Assembly: GCA_002315325.1 (NCBI GenBank)
Contig: DCGU01000041.1
Location: 2,580-49,622, forward strand
Source: Clostridiales bacterium UBA1770
GTDB taxonomy: Bacteria > Bacillota > Clostridia > Oscillospirales > CAG-272
Reading direction: 5' to 3'
Length of the DNA: 47,043 nucleotides
In this document: one piece after another, positions 1 to 9,735 of the stretch
How positions within the stretch are numbered: the first letter of the stretch is position 1
How the letters are laid out: each line of letters opens with the position of its first letter
Notes under the pieces: generated by a model
Told to the model about the DNA's origin: nothing
The model's database searches: none
What the model saw: only the letters and a program-made list of their open reading frames with translations
Position numbers and translations under genes: made by a program

Positions 1-1
1 C

Positions 2-844
2 ACGGCCTCCGCCACGCGTATCAAGGAAGTTGTGGAGTTGCCCGAGGATCTGCAGGTGCTCCCCGCCCCGGACGACGAAAGCGCCGACGGCGGGTACGGC
101 ATCCAATTTGACCACGTCACCTTTTCCTACCATGCGGCACAGGGGGACCTGTCCCGCTATGCCCTGGAAGATATCGATTTCAGCCTGCCCACGGGCGGCT
201 CGCTGGGACTTATCGGTGCGACGGGCTGCGGTAAGAGCACGCTGGTCAAACTCCTGCTGCGTTTTTACGACGTCGACACGGGCTGTGTCCGCATCGGCGG
301 GCGCGACGTGCGCACCATCCCGCAGGATGAGCTGCACACGTTGTTCGGCATCACGCAGCAGAGCGACTTTATTTTTAACGGTACGATTTTTGAAAATATC
401 GACTTCGGGCGGGGTCTGACCCGTGAGCAGGTCATGGCCGCCGTAGAAACGGCGCAGGCAGGCGATTTTATCGCCGCCAATGCCGAGGGGCTTGACCGCG
501 TGCTGTCACAGGGCGGGACCAACGTCTCGGGCGGGCAGCGCCAGCGCCTGCTGATTGCGCGGGCCCTTGCCGGCAAGCCGCACGTTTTGGTACTGGACGA
601 CGCCTCCAGTGCCCTGGACTATAAGACCGACGCCGCCCTGCGTACCGCGCTGGACAGCGCCTGCGCGGGTGCCACAAAAGTCATCGTGGCCCAGCGCGTA
701 TCCAGCGTCAAGTCCTGCGACCTGATTTTGGTTTTGGATAACGGCCGCGTCATCGGTCAAGGCAACCACGACGAGCTGATGCAAAACTGCCCCGTGTACG
801 CCGAGATAGCCAAATCCCAGATGGGAGGTGCTATCCTTGACTGA
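2..844 (+). CDS. ABC exporter half-transporter with degenerate ATPase site (5' partial)
   Basis: C-terminal part of an ABC exporter subunit. The frame is open from the first bases, so the membrane domain lies off the window and the GTG at 32 is not the true start. The ATPase domain has a Walker A (GATGCGKST), a full signature (VSGGQ) and a Walker B ending DDASSALD, with Asp where the catalytic Glu normally sits. The switch-loop His is replaced by Gln (VAQRVSS). Asp plus Gln is the known mark of the non-canonical half of heterodimeric exporters such as TM287/288 and BmrC/D. The stop overlaps the start of the next gene, which supplies the canonical half. Substrate unknown; drug, lipid or peptide export are all possible. 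Confidence 0.9.
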   Translation, partial: TASATRIKEVVELPEDLQVLPAPDDESADGGYGIQFDHVTFSYHAAQGDLSRYALEDIDFSLPTGGSLGLIGATGCGKSTLVKLLLRFYDVDTGCVRIGGRDVRTIPQDELHTLFGITQQSDFIFNGTIFENIDFGRGLTREQVMAAVETAQAGDFIAANAEGLDRVLSQGGTNVSGGQRQRLLIARALAGKPHVLVLDDASSALDYKTDAALRTALDSACAGATKVIVAQRVSSVKSCDLILVLDNGRVIGQGNHDELMQNCPVYAEIAKSQMGGAILD

Positions 845-2729
845 TAAGAATCAAAAAAATAAGGCGGACCATTCCGCCCGCACCCTGCGGCAAAAAAGCG
901 AAACGCTGAACAGCACTTCTCGTCTGCACGACGTCAAAGAAAAAGAAGCCGTCCAACACGCCCCCGCGCGCGTGACGCTGGGACGGTTGTGCCGCCTGTT
1001 GTTCGAGGACAAATGGCGCTGCCTGTTGGTCTTCGTGCTGATGATTGCCGGCAACGTGCTGGCATTGGCGGGACCAAAGCTGTCGGGTAAAGCCATCGAC
1101 GCCATCGTGCCGGGGCACGTGGATATGCCGACCGTATGGAAGTACGCCACGCTGTTGATTGCCTTCTACGCTGCCTCTGCCCTGCTCTCCTACGCCGTGA
1201 CGTTCGTCATGGTGCACGTTTCGCAGCGCGTGACCTACGTCCTGCGGCGCAAGATATTCGAGCGGCTGATGCAGCTGCCCGTCTCCTTCTTCGATACCCA
1301 CGCCACGGGGGATATCATCTCACGCATTTCCTACGACGTGGATACCGTCAGCGCCTCGCTGTCCAACGACGTGCTGCAGATCGGCGTCAGCGCCGTTACG
1401 GTGTTCGGCGCGTTGTATATGATGCTGTCCATCGCACCGCCGCTGGTCGCCGTCTTTGTGGTGACGGTCCCGATTTCCGTTTTCTTTACCCGCCACAAGG
1501 CGCGTAAGATTCAGCCGCTGTTCCGCAAACGCTCCGCCGCCCTGGGGCAACTCAACGGCTACGCCGAGGAGATGCTGTCCGGGCAAAAGACCATCACGGC
1601 CTACGATAGGCAGGAGGTCATTATCGGGCAGTTCGACAAAAACAATGACACGGCCGTGGAGGCCTATTACGCTGCCGATTACCACGGCGCCGTCGTGGGG
1701 CCCAGCGTTAACTTTATCAACAACCTCTCGCTCGCTTTGGTCACGGCCTTCGGCGGGATTATGTATATGATGACCGTAATGCGGCCCGAAACCTGGCCGG
1801 TTATCCTGTGCATAGGGCTGGGCGACGTGTCGGCCTTCGTACAGTACTCCCGCAAATTCAGCGGGCCCATTAACGAGTTCGCCAATATCTTCAGCGAGTT
1901 GCAGTCCGCCACGGCGGCTGCGGAGCGCATCTTCCGCCTGTTGGACCAACCGGCAGAGCCGGCAGACGCACCGGACGCAGCCGTGCTGGACACCGAAACC
2001 TGCCGCGGGCAGGTAGACTTCACGGACGTTAATTTTGCCTACAGTGAGGATAAGCCGATATTGCGTCATCTGACACTGTCAGCCGCTCCCGGGCAACTGG
2101 TGGCAATTGTCGGGCCCACGGGCGCCGGTAAGACGACCATCATCAACCTGCTCCTGCGGTTCTACGACGCGCAGTCGGGCAGCATCAAAATCGACGGAAA
2201 AGAAATCACGGGTCTGACCCGTGAATCGTTGCGTGCGGCCTACACCATGGTCCTGCAGGACACTTGGCTGTTCGGCGGCACGGTGTATGAAAATATCGCC
2301 TACGCGCGTCCCGACGCCACGCCCGACGAGGTCAAGGCGGCAGCCAAGGCCGCCCGCATCGACGCGTTTATCGAGGCATTGCCGAACGGATACGACACGG
2401 TATTGTCCGACGACGGCGTCAGCATCTCCAAGGGGCAAAAGCAGCTGCTGACCATCGCCCGCGCCATGCTGGCACGCTCCCCCATCCTCATTTTGGACGA
2501 GGCAACGTCCAACGTCGACTCCCGCACCGAGCGCCTGATTCAGGAGGCACTGTACGCCCTGATGGAACACCGCACCTGCTTCGTCATTGCCCACCGCCTG
2601 TCCACCATTCAGAACGCGGACCTCATCCTTGTCCTGCGCAACGGCGAGATCATCGAGCGCGGCACGCACGAGGAATTGCTGGCAGCCAATGGGTTCTATG
2701 CCGGGCTGTACGGGGCACAGTTTCAGTAA
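837..2729 (+). CDS. ABC exporter half-transporter, canonical ATPase subunit
   Basis: Full-length half-transporter of 630 residues: a charged N-terminal extension of ~45 residues, a six-helix exporter membrane domain (about 55-345) and an ATPase domain. The latter has Walker A GPTGAGKTT, signature ISKGQ, Walker B LILDEATSNVD with the catalytic Glu, and switch loop IAHRLST. With the upstream gene it should form a heterodimer with one working ATP site. I chose TTG at 837 because GGAGG at 824-828 lies 8 nt upstream; GTG at 828 would overlap that site. The start overlaps the previous stop by 8 nt, suggesting translational coupling. The last ~390 bp recur as a decayed copy at 4358-4744. Confidence 0.93.
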   Translation: MTDKNQKNKADHSARTLRQKSETLNSTSRLHDVKEKEAVQHAPARVTLGRLCRLLFEDKWRCLLVFVLMIAGNVLALAGPKLSGKAIDAIVPGHVDMPTVWKYATLLIAFYAASALLSYAVTFVMVHVSQRVTYVLRRKIFERLMQLPVSFFDTHATGDIISRISYDVDTVSASLSNDVLQIGVSAVTVFGALYMMLSIAPPLVAVFVVTVPISVFFTRHKARKIQPLFRKRSAALGQLNGYAEEMLSGQKTITAYDRQEVIIGQFDKNNDTAVEAYYAADYHGAVVGPSVNFINNLSLALVTAFGGIMYMMTVMRPETWPVILCIGLGDVSAFVQYSRKFSGPINEFANIFSELQSATAAAERIFRLLDQPAEPADAPDAAVLDTETCRGQVDFTDVNFAYSEDKPILRHLTLSAAPGQLVAIVGPTGAGKTTIINLLLRFYDAQSGSIKIDGKEITGLTRESLRAAYTMVLQDTWLFGGTVYENIAYARPDATPDEVKAAAKAARIDAFIEALPNGYDTVLSDDGVSISKGQKQLLTIARAMLARSPILILDEATSNVDSRTERLIQEALYALMEHRTCFVIAHRLSTIQNADLILVLRNGEIIERGTHEELLAANGFYAGLYGAQFQ

Positions 2730-2748
2730 TCCATTTCAATTTGACTTT

Positions 2749-2778
2749 ATCACCCACTTGCGTTATAAGGTGGGTGAT
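2749..2778. terminator. Hairpin after the ABC exporter operon
   Basis: ATCACCCAC pairs with GTGGGTGAT (9 bp, extendable by two weaker pairs) 20 bp after the exporter stop. The bases after it are AT-rich but not a clean T run. It lies between converging genes and may stop transcription both ways. Confidence 0.5.
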
Positions 2779-2817
2779 AAATATTTGACGTTCCCCTCGT
2801 TTTTTGAACCGGCTTCT

Positions 2818-4128
2818 TCACCTCAACAAAAAGTTTTTCAGCGCTGCAATCAAATACAGGGGTATATTCAGCACCTCTTCCCCGCTGACTTCGCTTTTCA
2901 TTGAAGTTTTGACAGAAAAGGCAGGCTCGTATTTTTTTCGATATTCCGCAAGAGAACGCGCCTTGACGTTCTTTTCGGATTTGACTTCAATCGGCACCGT
3001 TTCTTTTCCGCATTGCACAACAAAATCCACTTCAGCGGTATTTCCGCTTGCCCAATAATATGCCGTATCGTCAATGGAACGGAGCAATTCACAAAGCACG
3101 TAATTTTCCGTCAGAGAGCCTTTGAATTCCACGTATGCCGGTGTGGCGTCCAAGATAACTTCATACGGCAGTTTGGACAGTTTGCGCAGTATGCCGACGT
3201 CAGCCAGGTACAGTTTGAATGCGGTATCGTCCGCATAAGAGGAAAGCGGCATAAACGGTTTTTCTATTTTGCACACTTTATAGACGAGCCCTGCACCGAT
3301 CAGCCACTCGAGTGCATCTTCCAAATCCTTGGCGCGCCACCCCGATCGAACGTGGCCGAACATAAACTTTGTGTTTTCCTTGGCGAGCTGCTCCGGAATC
3401 GACCGCCAAATAGCCGATAGTTTCGGGAAGTCCTTCGCGGGCGCATGTTTGGCGAAATCAAGTTCATAGCTGTTGATGATGGCTTGCTGAACCTTTTCCG
3501 TTTCCTCCATATTCTTCGTTCTGCACCAGGTTGAAACCACTTCCGGCATACCGCCGACCATATAGTATTGGCGCAAATAATCGGCCATTTTATTTGCAAT
3601 AACGTCCGGTAACGTGTCCCCTTTTTTGAAATCGGCCGCATACTCTGCAAGCTGTTCAGATTCAACGGCACGCAGAAACTCGAAAAAGTTCATCGGATAT
3701 AACGTCAAGAAATCCACTTTGCCGACGGGAAAAGACAATTGCTTTTGCAAGGCAATGCCGAGAAGCGAACCGGCGCACACCACGTGGAATTGCGGTGCAT
3801 TTTCACAAAAATATTTCATAGCGGTGATGGCTCTGCCGCATTCTTGAATCTCATCCAAAATAACCAGGGTGTTGTCCGCCTCAATTGTTTTACCGGCAAA
3901 CAAACCGAGTTCAAAAAGAATTCGGTCCACGTTATAATCTTTTTCAAACACATTTTTAAGTGCTTCGTTTTCCTCAAAATTGAAATAGGCATAGTTTTTG
4001 TAACAACGTTCACCGAACGCCTTCAACAGGAAGGTTTTTCCGCATTGACGAACGCCCTTCAGTATCAGCGGCTTGCGGTTGGGGTTCTCTTTCCATTTCA
4101 TCAAATCGGCAATCAATAGCCGTTCCAT
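2818..4128 (-). CDS. AAA-family ATPase with DUF4143 C-terminal domain
   Basis: 436-residue protein of the AAA_14/DUF4143 family, common as accessory genes in gut Bacillota and Bacteroidota; the cellular role of the family is unclear. Visible motifs are Walker A GVRQCGKT at 25-32, Walker B LVILDEIQE at about 88-96, and near the C-terminus EVDFVV followed by IEVKS. That last pair is the D/E-x-K arrangement of PD-(D/E)XK nuclease-like domains found in DUF4143. ATG at 4128 fits a GGAG 9 nt upstream better than GTG at 4134. It is a single-gene unit with its own consensus promoter. It lies between the ABC gene end and the decayed copy of that end, suggesting insertion or rearrangement here. Confidence 0.9.
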   Translation of the reverse strand: MERLLIADLMKWKENPNRKPLILKGVRQCGKTFLLKAFGERCYKNYAYFNFEENEALKNVFEKDYNVDRILFELGLFAGKTIEADNTLVILDEIQECGRAITAMKYFCENAPQFHVVCAGSLLGIALQKQLSFPVGKVDFLTLYPMNFFEFLRAVESEQLAEYAADFKKGDTLPDVIANKMADYLRQYYMVGGMPEVVSTWCRTKNMEETEKVQQAIINSYELDFAKHAPAKDFPKLSAIWRSIPEQLAKENTKFMFGHVRSGWRAKDLEDALEWLIGAGLVYKVCKIEKPFMPLSSYADDTAFKLYLADVGILRKLSKLPYEVILDATPAYVEFKGSLTENYVLCELLRSIDDTAYYWASGNTAEVDFVVQCGKETVPIEVKSEKNVKARSLAEYRKKYEPAFSVKTSMKSEVSGEEVLNIPLYLIAALKNFLLR

Positions 4129-4189
4129 GTGCACGTTCTCCTCATTTTACATATCTATTTTGCTGTTATGTTCTGCATTTTCCATATTT

Positions 4190-4217
4190 ATTATACATCG
4201 CATTTGAAATATGTCAA
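4190..4217 (-). promoter_or_regulatory. Sigma-A type promoter for the DUF4143 ATPase
   Basis: On the minus strand, TTGACA (4217-4212) and TATAAT (4195-4190) are separated by 16 bp, an exact consensus pair about 60 bp upstream of the ATPase start. The 4129-4357 gap holds nothing else I can support. Confidence 0.8.
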
Positions 4218-4357
4218 GATATTTGTGACAGGACCACACGTTTTTTCGTTTTAAAGAAGATCAATGCCGACCGGAACACCGTCCCGTATGCATTGACTTT
4301 ATTGCGCACGCGCTTTATAATATGATTTAAATTTGGACGTCATTTTACTATCGGTAC

Positions 4358-4744
4358 GGCCAAGACCGCCCGCATCGACGCGTTTATCGAGGCATTGCCG
4401 AACGGATACGACACGGTATTGTCCGATGACGGCGTCAGCATATCCAAGGGGCAAAAGCAGCTGCTGACCATCGCCCGCGCCATGCCGGCACGCTCCCCCA
4501 TCCTCATTTTGGACGAGGCGACGTCCAACGTCGACCCCGCACCGAGCGCCTGATTCAGGAAGCACTGTACGCCCTGATGGAACACCGCACCTGCTTCGTT
4601 ATCGCACACAGACTTTCCACCATTCAGACCGCGGACCTTATCCTGGTTCTGCGCAACGGTGAGATCATCGAGCGCGGCACGCACGAGGAACTGTTGGCAG
4701 CGAATGGGTTCTATGCCGGGCTGTACGGGGCACAGTTTCAATGA
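4358..4744 (+). pseudogene. Decayed duplicate of the ABC exporter ATPase C-terminus
   Basis: Matches the last ~390 bp of the exporter gene at 837-2729, starting abruptly inside the ATPase domain just before its signature motif and running to the stop. The copy has no start or membrane domain. It has lost one base around 4535 (GTCGACCCC against GTCGACTCCC), which breaks the frame. Most other differences are third-position changes, such as a wholly re-coded stretch for IAHRLST. The source was therefore probably a diverged paralogue under selection before it decayed, not a fresh duplication. Confidence 0.88.
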
Positions 4745-4764
4745 TAGTATATATAAACGAGATA

Positions 4765-4795
4765 GCGGCAGGGTGAAATCACCCTGCCGCGTTTC
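4765..4795. terminator. Strong hairpin between converging transcripts
   Basis: GCGGCAGGGTG and CACCCTGCCGC form an 11 bp perfect stem around a 4-base loop. On the plus strand it is followed by GTTTCTTT. It sits between the exporter pseudogene and the end of rfbB, so it probably ends the minus-strand polysaccharide operon as well. Confidence 0.82.
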
Positions 4796-4796
4796 T

Positions 4797-5819
4797 TTAT
4801 CTATTCTTATACATCATTTCGTAGTATTTGGTATACTCCCCCGACGTGCACTCGTGCAGCCAGTCCATGTGTTCCCGATACCACTGAATTGTCAATTTGA
4901 TACCGTCGGCAAACATCGTGATCGGTGCCCAGCCGAGTTCACGCATGGCCTTAGCCGGGTCGATGGCATAGCGCATATCGTGGCCCTTGCGGTCGCCCAC
5001 ATGGGTAATAAGCGATTCGGGTTTGCCGAGTTCCTGCAGAATGATTTTAACAATCTCGATATTGGCCTTTTCATTGTGGCCACCGAGGTTGTATACTTCG
5101 CCCACTTTGCCCTTTTCCAACACGGCCAAAATACCGTAGCAATGGTCCTTGACGTACAGCCAGTCGCGAACGTTGAGACCCTCGCCGTACACCGGCAGGG
5201 CTTTATCCTGTGACGCATTGTTGATCATCAAGGGGATCAGCTTTTCCGGGAACTGATAGGGGCCGTAGTTGTTGCTGCAGCGGGAAATGGTGACAGGCAA
5301 ACCGTAGGTACGGTGATAGGCCAGTGCCAACAGGTCTGCCGATGCTTTTGACGTCGAATAGGGGCTGGACGTATGAATCGGCGTGTCCTCGGTAAAGAAG
5401 AGATCGGGACGGTCCAGCGGCAGGTCGCCGTACACCTCGTCGGTACCGACTTGGTGGAAGCGCTGCACACCATATTTGCGGCAGGCATCCATCATCACCT
5501 GCGTACCCAGGATATTCGTTTCCAGGAAGATACCCGGATTTTCGATACTGCGGTCCACATGACTCTCGGCCGCAAAGTTGACGACAATATCCGGATGTTC
5601 CGCTTCAAAGATGGCAAAGATGCCCTCACGGTTGCGGATATCCTCTTTATAAAATTTGAAATTGTCGCGCCGCATGGCATCAGTCAGCGTATGGATATTG
5701 GCGGCATAGGTCAATGCATCCACGCAAACAACGCGCCACTCGGGGCGTTCCTCCAACAGCATATAAATAAAGTTGGAACCGATAAACCCGGCACCGCCGG
5801 TGACGAGGATGGTTTTCAT
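4797..5819 (-). CDS. rfbB: dTDP-glucose 4,6-dehydratase
   Basis: 340-residue short-chain dehydrogenase that converts dTDP-glucose to dTDP-4-keto-6-deoxyglucose, second step of dTDP-L-rhamnose synthesis. It has the NAD-binding GGAGFIGSN at the N-terminus, TDEVYGD with the catalytic Asp/Glu, and YSTSKASAD with the catalytic Tyr and Lys. ATG at 5819 has AAAGGA 9-10 nt upstream; the reading frame extends six codons further without a better site. It is the last gene of the long locus and is separated from rfbA, rfbC and rfbD by about 22 kb, though these are normally adjacent. That suggests later insertion of the intervening genes. Confidence 0.96.
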   Translation of the reverse strand: MKTILVTGGAGFIGSNFIYMLLEERPEWRVVCVDALTYAANIHTLTDAMRRDNFKFYKEDIRNREGIFAIFEAEHPDIVVNFAAESHVDRSIENPGIFLETNILGTQVMMDACRKYGVQRFHQVGTDEVYGDLPLDRPDLFFTEDTPIHTSSPYSTSKASADLLALAYHRTYGLPVTISRCSNNYGPYQFPEKLIPLMINNASQDKALPVYGEGLNVRDWLYVKDHCYGILAVLEKGKVGEVYNLGGHNEKANIEIVKIILQELGKPESLITHVGDRKGHDMRYAIDPAKAMRELGWAPITMFADGIKLTIQWYREHMDWLHECTSGEYTKYYEMMYKNR

Positions 5820-5864
5820 ATTCTTCCGTCCTTTCAAATTATCATTTATATATGAGTTGAAACA

Positions 5865-6710
5865 TTAGAATAAATCACGCTTAATTGCGCACAATGATTG
5901 GACTGATTGCCGTCTGGCAAACTGTTCCCGTTTATATTGTACCACATTTTCCCGCGCCGTGGCAACACCGCCGGTATGTTGAATTTGCAACGCCGGTGAG
6001 TAAACCATGGGCAAATTTTGCCGATCACAAAGCAGTCGCAGAGCGGCTTCTTCATAATACAAGAAGGTACCGGGAAATAACCCGTGATACGTCTCCAAAT
6101 ACCCAGGAGATAAAATCAAGCAGCTGCCCTGCAGAGAGCAACCGACAACGTCATCGGCCGTCGTTGATTGCGGACGTTCAGCCGTTTGTGCCACTGCCCT
6201 GCCGCGGGAGAACGATAGATTATGCAGGAAGAAATGGATGAAGATGCTAAACCGCATGCGCCATATTTCCTTTGTGATGGATGCACGTGTCATTGGAATA
6301 TGATAAAAGGGATTGCGGTGACCGCCGTCAAGGTCCATGATATCGGGGCCTAATGCACCGAACCGATATTGTTCATACTTTTGATTGATGAGCGCTGTCC
6401 AACCGGGTTGCGACAATATCGTATCGTTGTTCAAAAGAACGGCAAAACCGTTCCATCCGTCGGCCTGCAACCAAGATACCCCGAGATTCATCCCGCGTGC
6501 AAAACCGAGATTGGTGTCGGAAACAACCAGTTCCACCTTTGGGTGATTGCCGAACTTATCCCGCAGGACGGCATCGGAGCCGTCACCGGACCCGTTGTCC
6601 ACAATCACGATACGATAATAATCCGGTTCCTGTGATGACAGGATGGATTCCACACACAGAACCGTATCCTGTAATGCTTTATAATGTAAAACGATAAACG
6701 CTACGTCCAA
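5865..6710 (-). CDS. GT2 glycosyltransferase, rhamnosyltransferase-like
   Basis: 281-residue GT-A fold enzyme. It has VDNGS at 37-41, NLGFARGMNLG at about 67-77, and NND at 94-96 in place of DxD. The NND variant and the NxGfxxgxN signature are typical of GT2 enzymes annotated as rhamnosyltransferases (WbbL-like). The neighbouring rfbB supports that but does not prove it. Start is uncertain: TTG at 6710 lies 8 nt after GGAG, while TTG at 6716 is too close to it. No membrane anchor is evident. Confidence 0.85.
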   Translation of the reverse strand: MDVAFIVLHYKALQDTVLCVESILSSQEPDYYRIVIVDNGSGDGSDAVLRDKFGNHPKVELVVSDTNLGFARGMNLGVSWLQADGWNGFAVLLNNDTILSQPGWTALINQKYEQYRFGALGPDIMDLDGGHRNPFYHIPMTRASITKEIWRMRFSIFIHFFLHNLSFSRGRAVAQTAERPQSTTADDVVGCSLQGSCLILSPGYLETYHGLFPGTFLYYEEAALRLLCDRQNLPMVYSPALQIQHTGGVATARENVVQYKREQFARRQSVQSLCAIKRDLF

Positions 6711-6749
6711 TGTCAATACTCCTACTATTGTTCACAATTTAACATACCA

Positions 6750-9701
6750 TTAACCGAAACTGCACGTCCACACGTCCACCGGGAAATCGCCGAAGACCTG
6801 CTTCAGCCGTTCATGGACCTGTGCGTGCGAAACGCCCTTTTTCAGTATTACCTGCAAAAAGCCACCGCCGCCGGCACCGCAGCACATGCGGGCGTCAATC
6901 AAATCGGCAATGGACGTGAAAATCGTATCAATCAGCGAATTGGTGATGCCGCTGTCAATCTTGCCGAGCAATTCCCAATGGTAGTCCATCAAGCGGGCAA
7001 ACTCGTCGATATTACCCTCTACCAGCGCGTCACGCATACGCAAAGCCACGTTCTTTATTTCATTGTGGGCAAAGACGCTGTCCGGGACGTTGCCGATATA
7101 GCGACCAACGACGTCGCGCAACAGGTTGCGTGCCAAACGCCGCTGCCCCGTATAGATGATGGCAAAACGCTCGGACAATTCCTGCATAGCCGCAGCCGGC
7201 ACTTTGACGGATTGTACCGTCAGTTCTTGATCAAACCCGGACCCCGAAGAAATCAATTTGATGCCGGGCACCAAACCGCCGACCTGGTCCTGCCAACCGC
7301 CGCCGGTAGACATAATCTGTTCCACAGCCAACACGGTACGAATAACGACGTCGTCCCCCGGTGCAATGCCGAAAAACCAGTAAAATGCCGAAACCATTGC
7401 GGCAGCCAAAATGGAACTGGTACCAAGACCCGAACCCTTAGGGATATTTTTGACACCGGAGCGGATTTCAAAACCGCCGCCGTATTCCGTCAGCAATTCC
7501 TGCAGGTTACCGCCGCTGCGCGGGATAATCCCGCAGGCCAGCAGACACGCTTTGGGGAGGGCAAACGAATCGAACGGGTCACCCGTTTTCTGCAGTGGCT
7601 CGATGGTATCGAACTCACCGCGGGCATCCATATCCCACAGGACGAAGGACACTGTTTTCTTTTCGGTTTTCAGGATTTCCACCTGTACGGGATCTTCCCC
7701 GTTGATTGTGACGGCCGCATTGAGCACAATGCCGCCCTGTCCCAGGCAGTACGGGCAGGTATCTGTCCATCCGCCACCCCAGTTGACGCGCAAAGGCAAA
7801 TACGTTTCGGCTCCGTCAAGGAGAATTTTCTTTTCTTTTTCAATCGGCGGCTGATAGGACGAATGGTTGACAACGCCGTCGGCAATGGTACGGAAGCAAT
7901 CTGCCACAAGCGCATCGTTGTGATACAAAATGCCGAGATAGTATTGCAGCCGAAAAGCGTGCGAAAAGTCTGCTGCATCGGACAAATCCATACGCGAAAG
8001 CGTATCCCGCAGCCACGTCTCTTGATGGGCCGTCAGGCGGGCAAAATCGCCCTGTATTTCATTGACGGGCACACCGGCACGTATTTGCCGGCCCAGGTTT
8101 TCCATCGTCACAATCTGCGACAAGCGGTCACCAAAATCAATGATGGACTGCGCATCGGCCAAATTGAACCCGGCACACAGCGACACCTTATTGGCCTGCT
8201 GCCACGCGCCAAGGTCGCCATTGCCGGTACAAAGTGCATACAAATTCAGCGCTGCACGCAACGCATCGTGTATGGTTGCGCATACGGGATACAGCGGAGC
8301 ATTCCACAGGTCGGCGCCCAAATCAGCAACGAGTTTTTGCGATAATTCATCCAGTGCGATACCAAACAGTTTATCCTTTTTAGGATTGTCGTTCACACCC
8401 ATAATGCGGCAAACAAAAACGCCGTCACGGAGTTTTAGCCCGTGCACCAGCACGTTGTTGGGGATAACGTCATTCGCCTGAAGCGTCATATACGACACGT
8501 AGGCATTTTTGCCGACCACGGCACCGGAGTGCACGTCGCACACCTCGATATAACTGCCCTCCCCTACGACAGCATCGGATGCTACAACGGCATTATACGC
8601 CGCTGCGGTATCGTCCGGCATAGCGGAACAAACCTGCCGCGCCCAGCCGAGATCGGCGTAGCCGGCAACACCATGGTTGACAAACGCCATAATCTCCGGA
8701 ATGGCCCCAAAGTGCAAAAACTTTGCGGGGGATAGCGTCAGGAGCTTCATCGTATACCCGCCGATGGCCTGCCACAACACGTCGCGCGCGGCGGACAGTT
8801 CGGGGCAGAAGGTGCCCTCCGGTGTTTCCTTTTGAAACGCCGCACGGGTGGAGTCCTCCGCCAGGCAGTAGGCTATATCCGAATAGAGGGAGAGACGCAC
8901 CTGGTCGTTGACAAGGGCGTTATATTTTTCGTCTGTATCAATCAAAGTATAAAGACTGTTCAACACAGCGGGAGAAAGCCAAATGGCACCGGTATCGATG
9001 GCGACCGTGTCCTGCCCATCCACAGCACCCATAGCACGCAATTCCTCCACGGGCTTTTTGTGCAGGAAAGATTTAACGTTACCCGTTTCGGAGTTCTTAA
9101 TATACACACCGTGATCTTTCCCCGTCTCCACGTCCTCGCGGAAGGAAATGACGGCCGCATCCGCATCGCCGAAGTCGCACATCAGGGGATTGAACAGTAG
9201 CGCCACGTCGCCGGAGAGCAGCAGCATACCGTTTTTCATACGTCCCGGCATACCGGCCAGGGTCACCATGAAACTATCGAATAGAGTGGCGGGATGCCCG
9301 TCGAGTTCAGCCGGGAACGGGGCGAACAGTTTGCCCACGGCGGAATATTGCGGACAGCGCGAGGAATTGCCGCCGGCATGGATAACCAATATTTTCTTAT
9401 CCGCAAAGGAGCCGTATTCCTGTTTCAAACGGCGAATAACGGACAGCGTAGAACCGGCAGAACCGACGCGCTTATCCCCTAAGTCGGGTACAACAAAAAA
9501 CGCCGTGCTGCCCGGCAGTCTGTCTTTACGATATTCCAGTTGTTTTTGATACCCCTCTGCCTGCGCCGCATTCGATGCCGTGAGCACCACGGCATCCCAG
9601 TGCGGATAGTCCGCATCGGCGACGCTGCGACGATAATCCGCCATGGCGTCCGATACGGTGGACTGCATGAAAAGAGAAGTCAGTTCGGTGTTGGTAATCA
9701 T
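6750..9701 (-). CDS. fkp: Bifunctional L-fucokinase / fucose-1-phosphate guanylyltransferase
   Basis: 983-residue two-domain enzyme of the Fkp type known from Bacteroides fragilis, which salvages free L-fucose to GDP-fucose. The N-terminal half carries the pyrophosphorylase signature: GSAGSTL, then HAGGNSSRCPQYSAVGK and FAPFP. The C-terminal half is a GHMP kinase with GGWTDTCPY, GSGLGTSSILAAA and a C-terminal GAGGGG loop. Length is close to that of Fkp. ATG at 9701 follows a G-rich GGGCGGGGG ribosome binding site; TTG at 9716 would overlap it. It lies directly downstream of manC, fcl and gmd, so the locus holds both routes to GDP-fucose. Confidence 0.93.
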   Translation of the reverse strand: MITNTELTSLFMQSTVSDAMADYRRSVADADYPHWDAVVLTASNAAQAEGYQKQLEYRKDRLPGSTAFFVVPDLGDKRVGSAGSTLSVIRRLKQEYGSFADKKILVIHAGGNSSRCPQYSAVGKLFAPFPAELDGHPATLFDSFMVTLAGMPGRMKNGMLLLSGDVALLFNPLMCDFGDADAAVISFREDVETGKDHGVYIKNSETGNVKSFLHKKPVEELRAMGAVDGQDTVAIDTGAIWLSPAVLNSLYTLIDTDEKYNALVNDQVRLSLYSDIAYCLAEDSTRAAFQKETPEGTFCPELSAARDVLWQAIGGYTMKLLTLSPAKFLHFGAIPEIMAFVNHGVAGYADLGWARQVCSAMPDDTAAAYNAVVASDAVVGEGSYIEVCDVHSGAVVGKNAYVSYMTLQANDVIPNNVLVHGLKLRDGVFVCRIMGVNDNPKKDKLFGIALDELSQKLVADLGADLWNAPLYPVCATIHDALRAALNLYALCTGNGDLGAWQQANKVSLCAGFNLADAQSIIDFGDRLSQIVTMENLGRQIRAGVPVNEIQGDFARLTAHQETWLRDTLSRMDLSDAADFSHAFRLQYYLGILYHNDALVADCFRTIADGVVNHSSYQPPIEKEKKILLDGAETYLPLRVNWGGGWTDTCPYCLGQGGIVLNAAVTINGEDPVQVEILKTEKKTVSFVLWDMDARGEFDTIEPLQKTGDPFDSFALPKACLLACGIIPRSGGNLQELLTEYGGGFEIRSGVKNIPKGSGLGTSSILAAAMVSAFYWFFGIAPGDDVVIRTVLAVEQIMSTGGGWQDQVGGLVPGIKLISSGSGFDQELTVQSVKVPAAAMQELSERFAIIYTGQRRLARNLLRDVVGRYIGNVPDSVFAHNEIKNVALRMRDALVEGNIDEFARLMDYHWELLGKIDSGITNSLIDTIFTSIADLIDARMCCGAGGGGFLQVILKKGVSHAQVHERLKQVFGDFPVDVWTCSFG

Positions 9702-9735
9702 ATATCCCCCGCCCAAACGAATCTATAAATCAATT

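Noticed and set aside
6813..8345. 510-codon open frame opposite fkp
   Set aside because: The minus strand is a clear Fkp with all motifs; the plus frame has no recognisable family.
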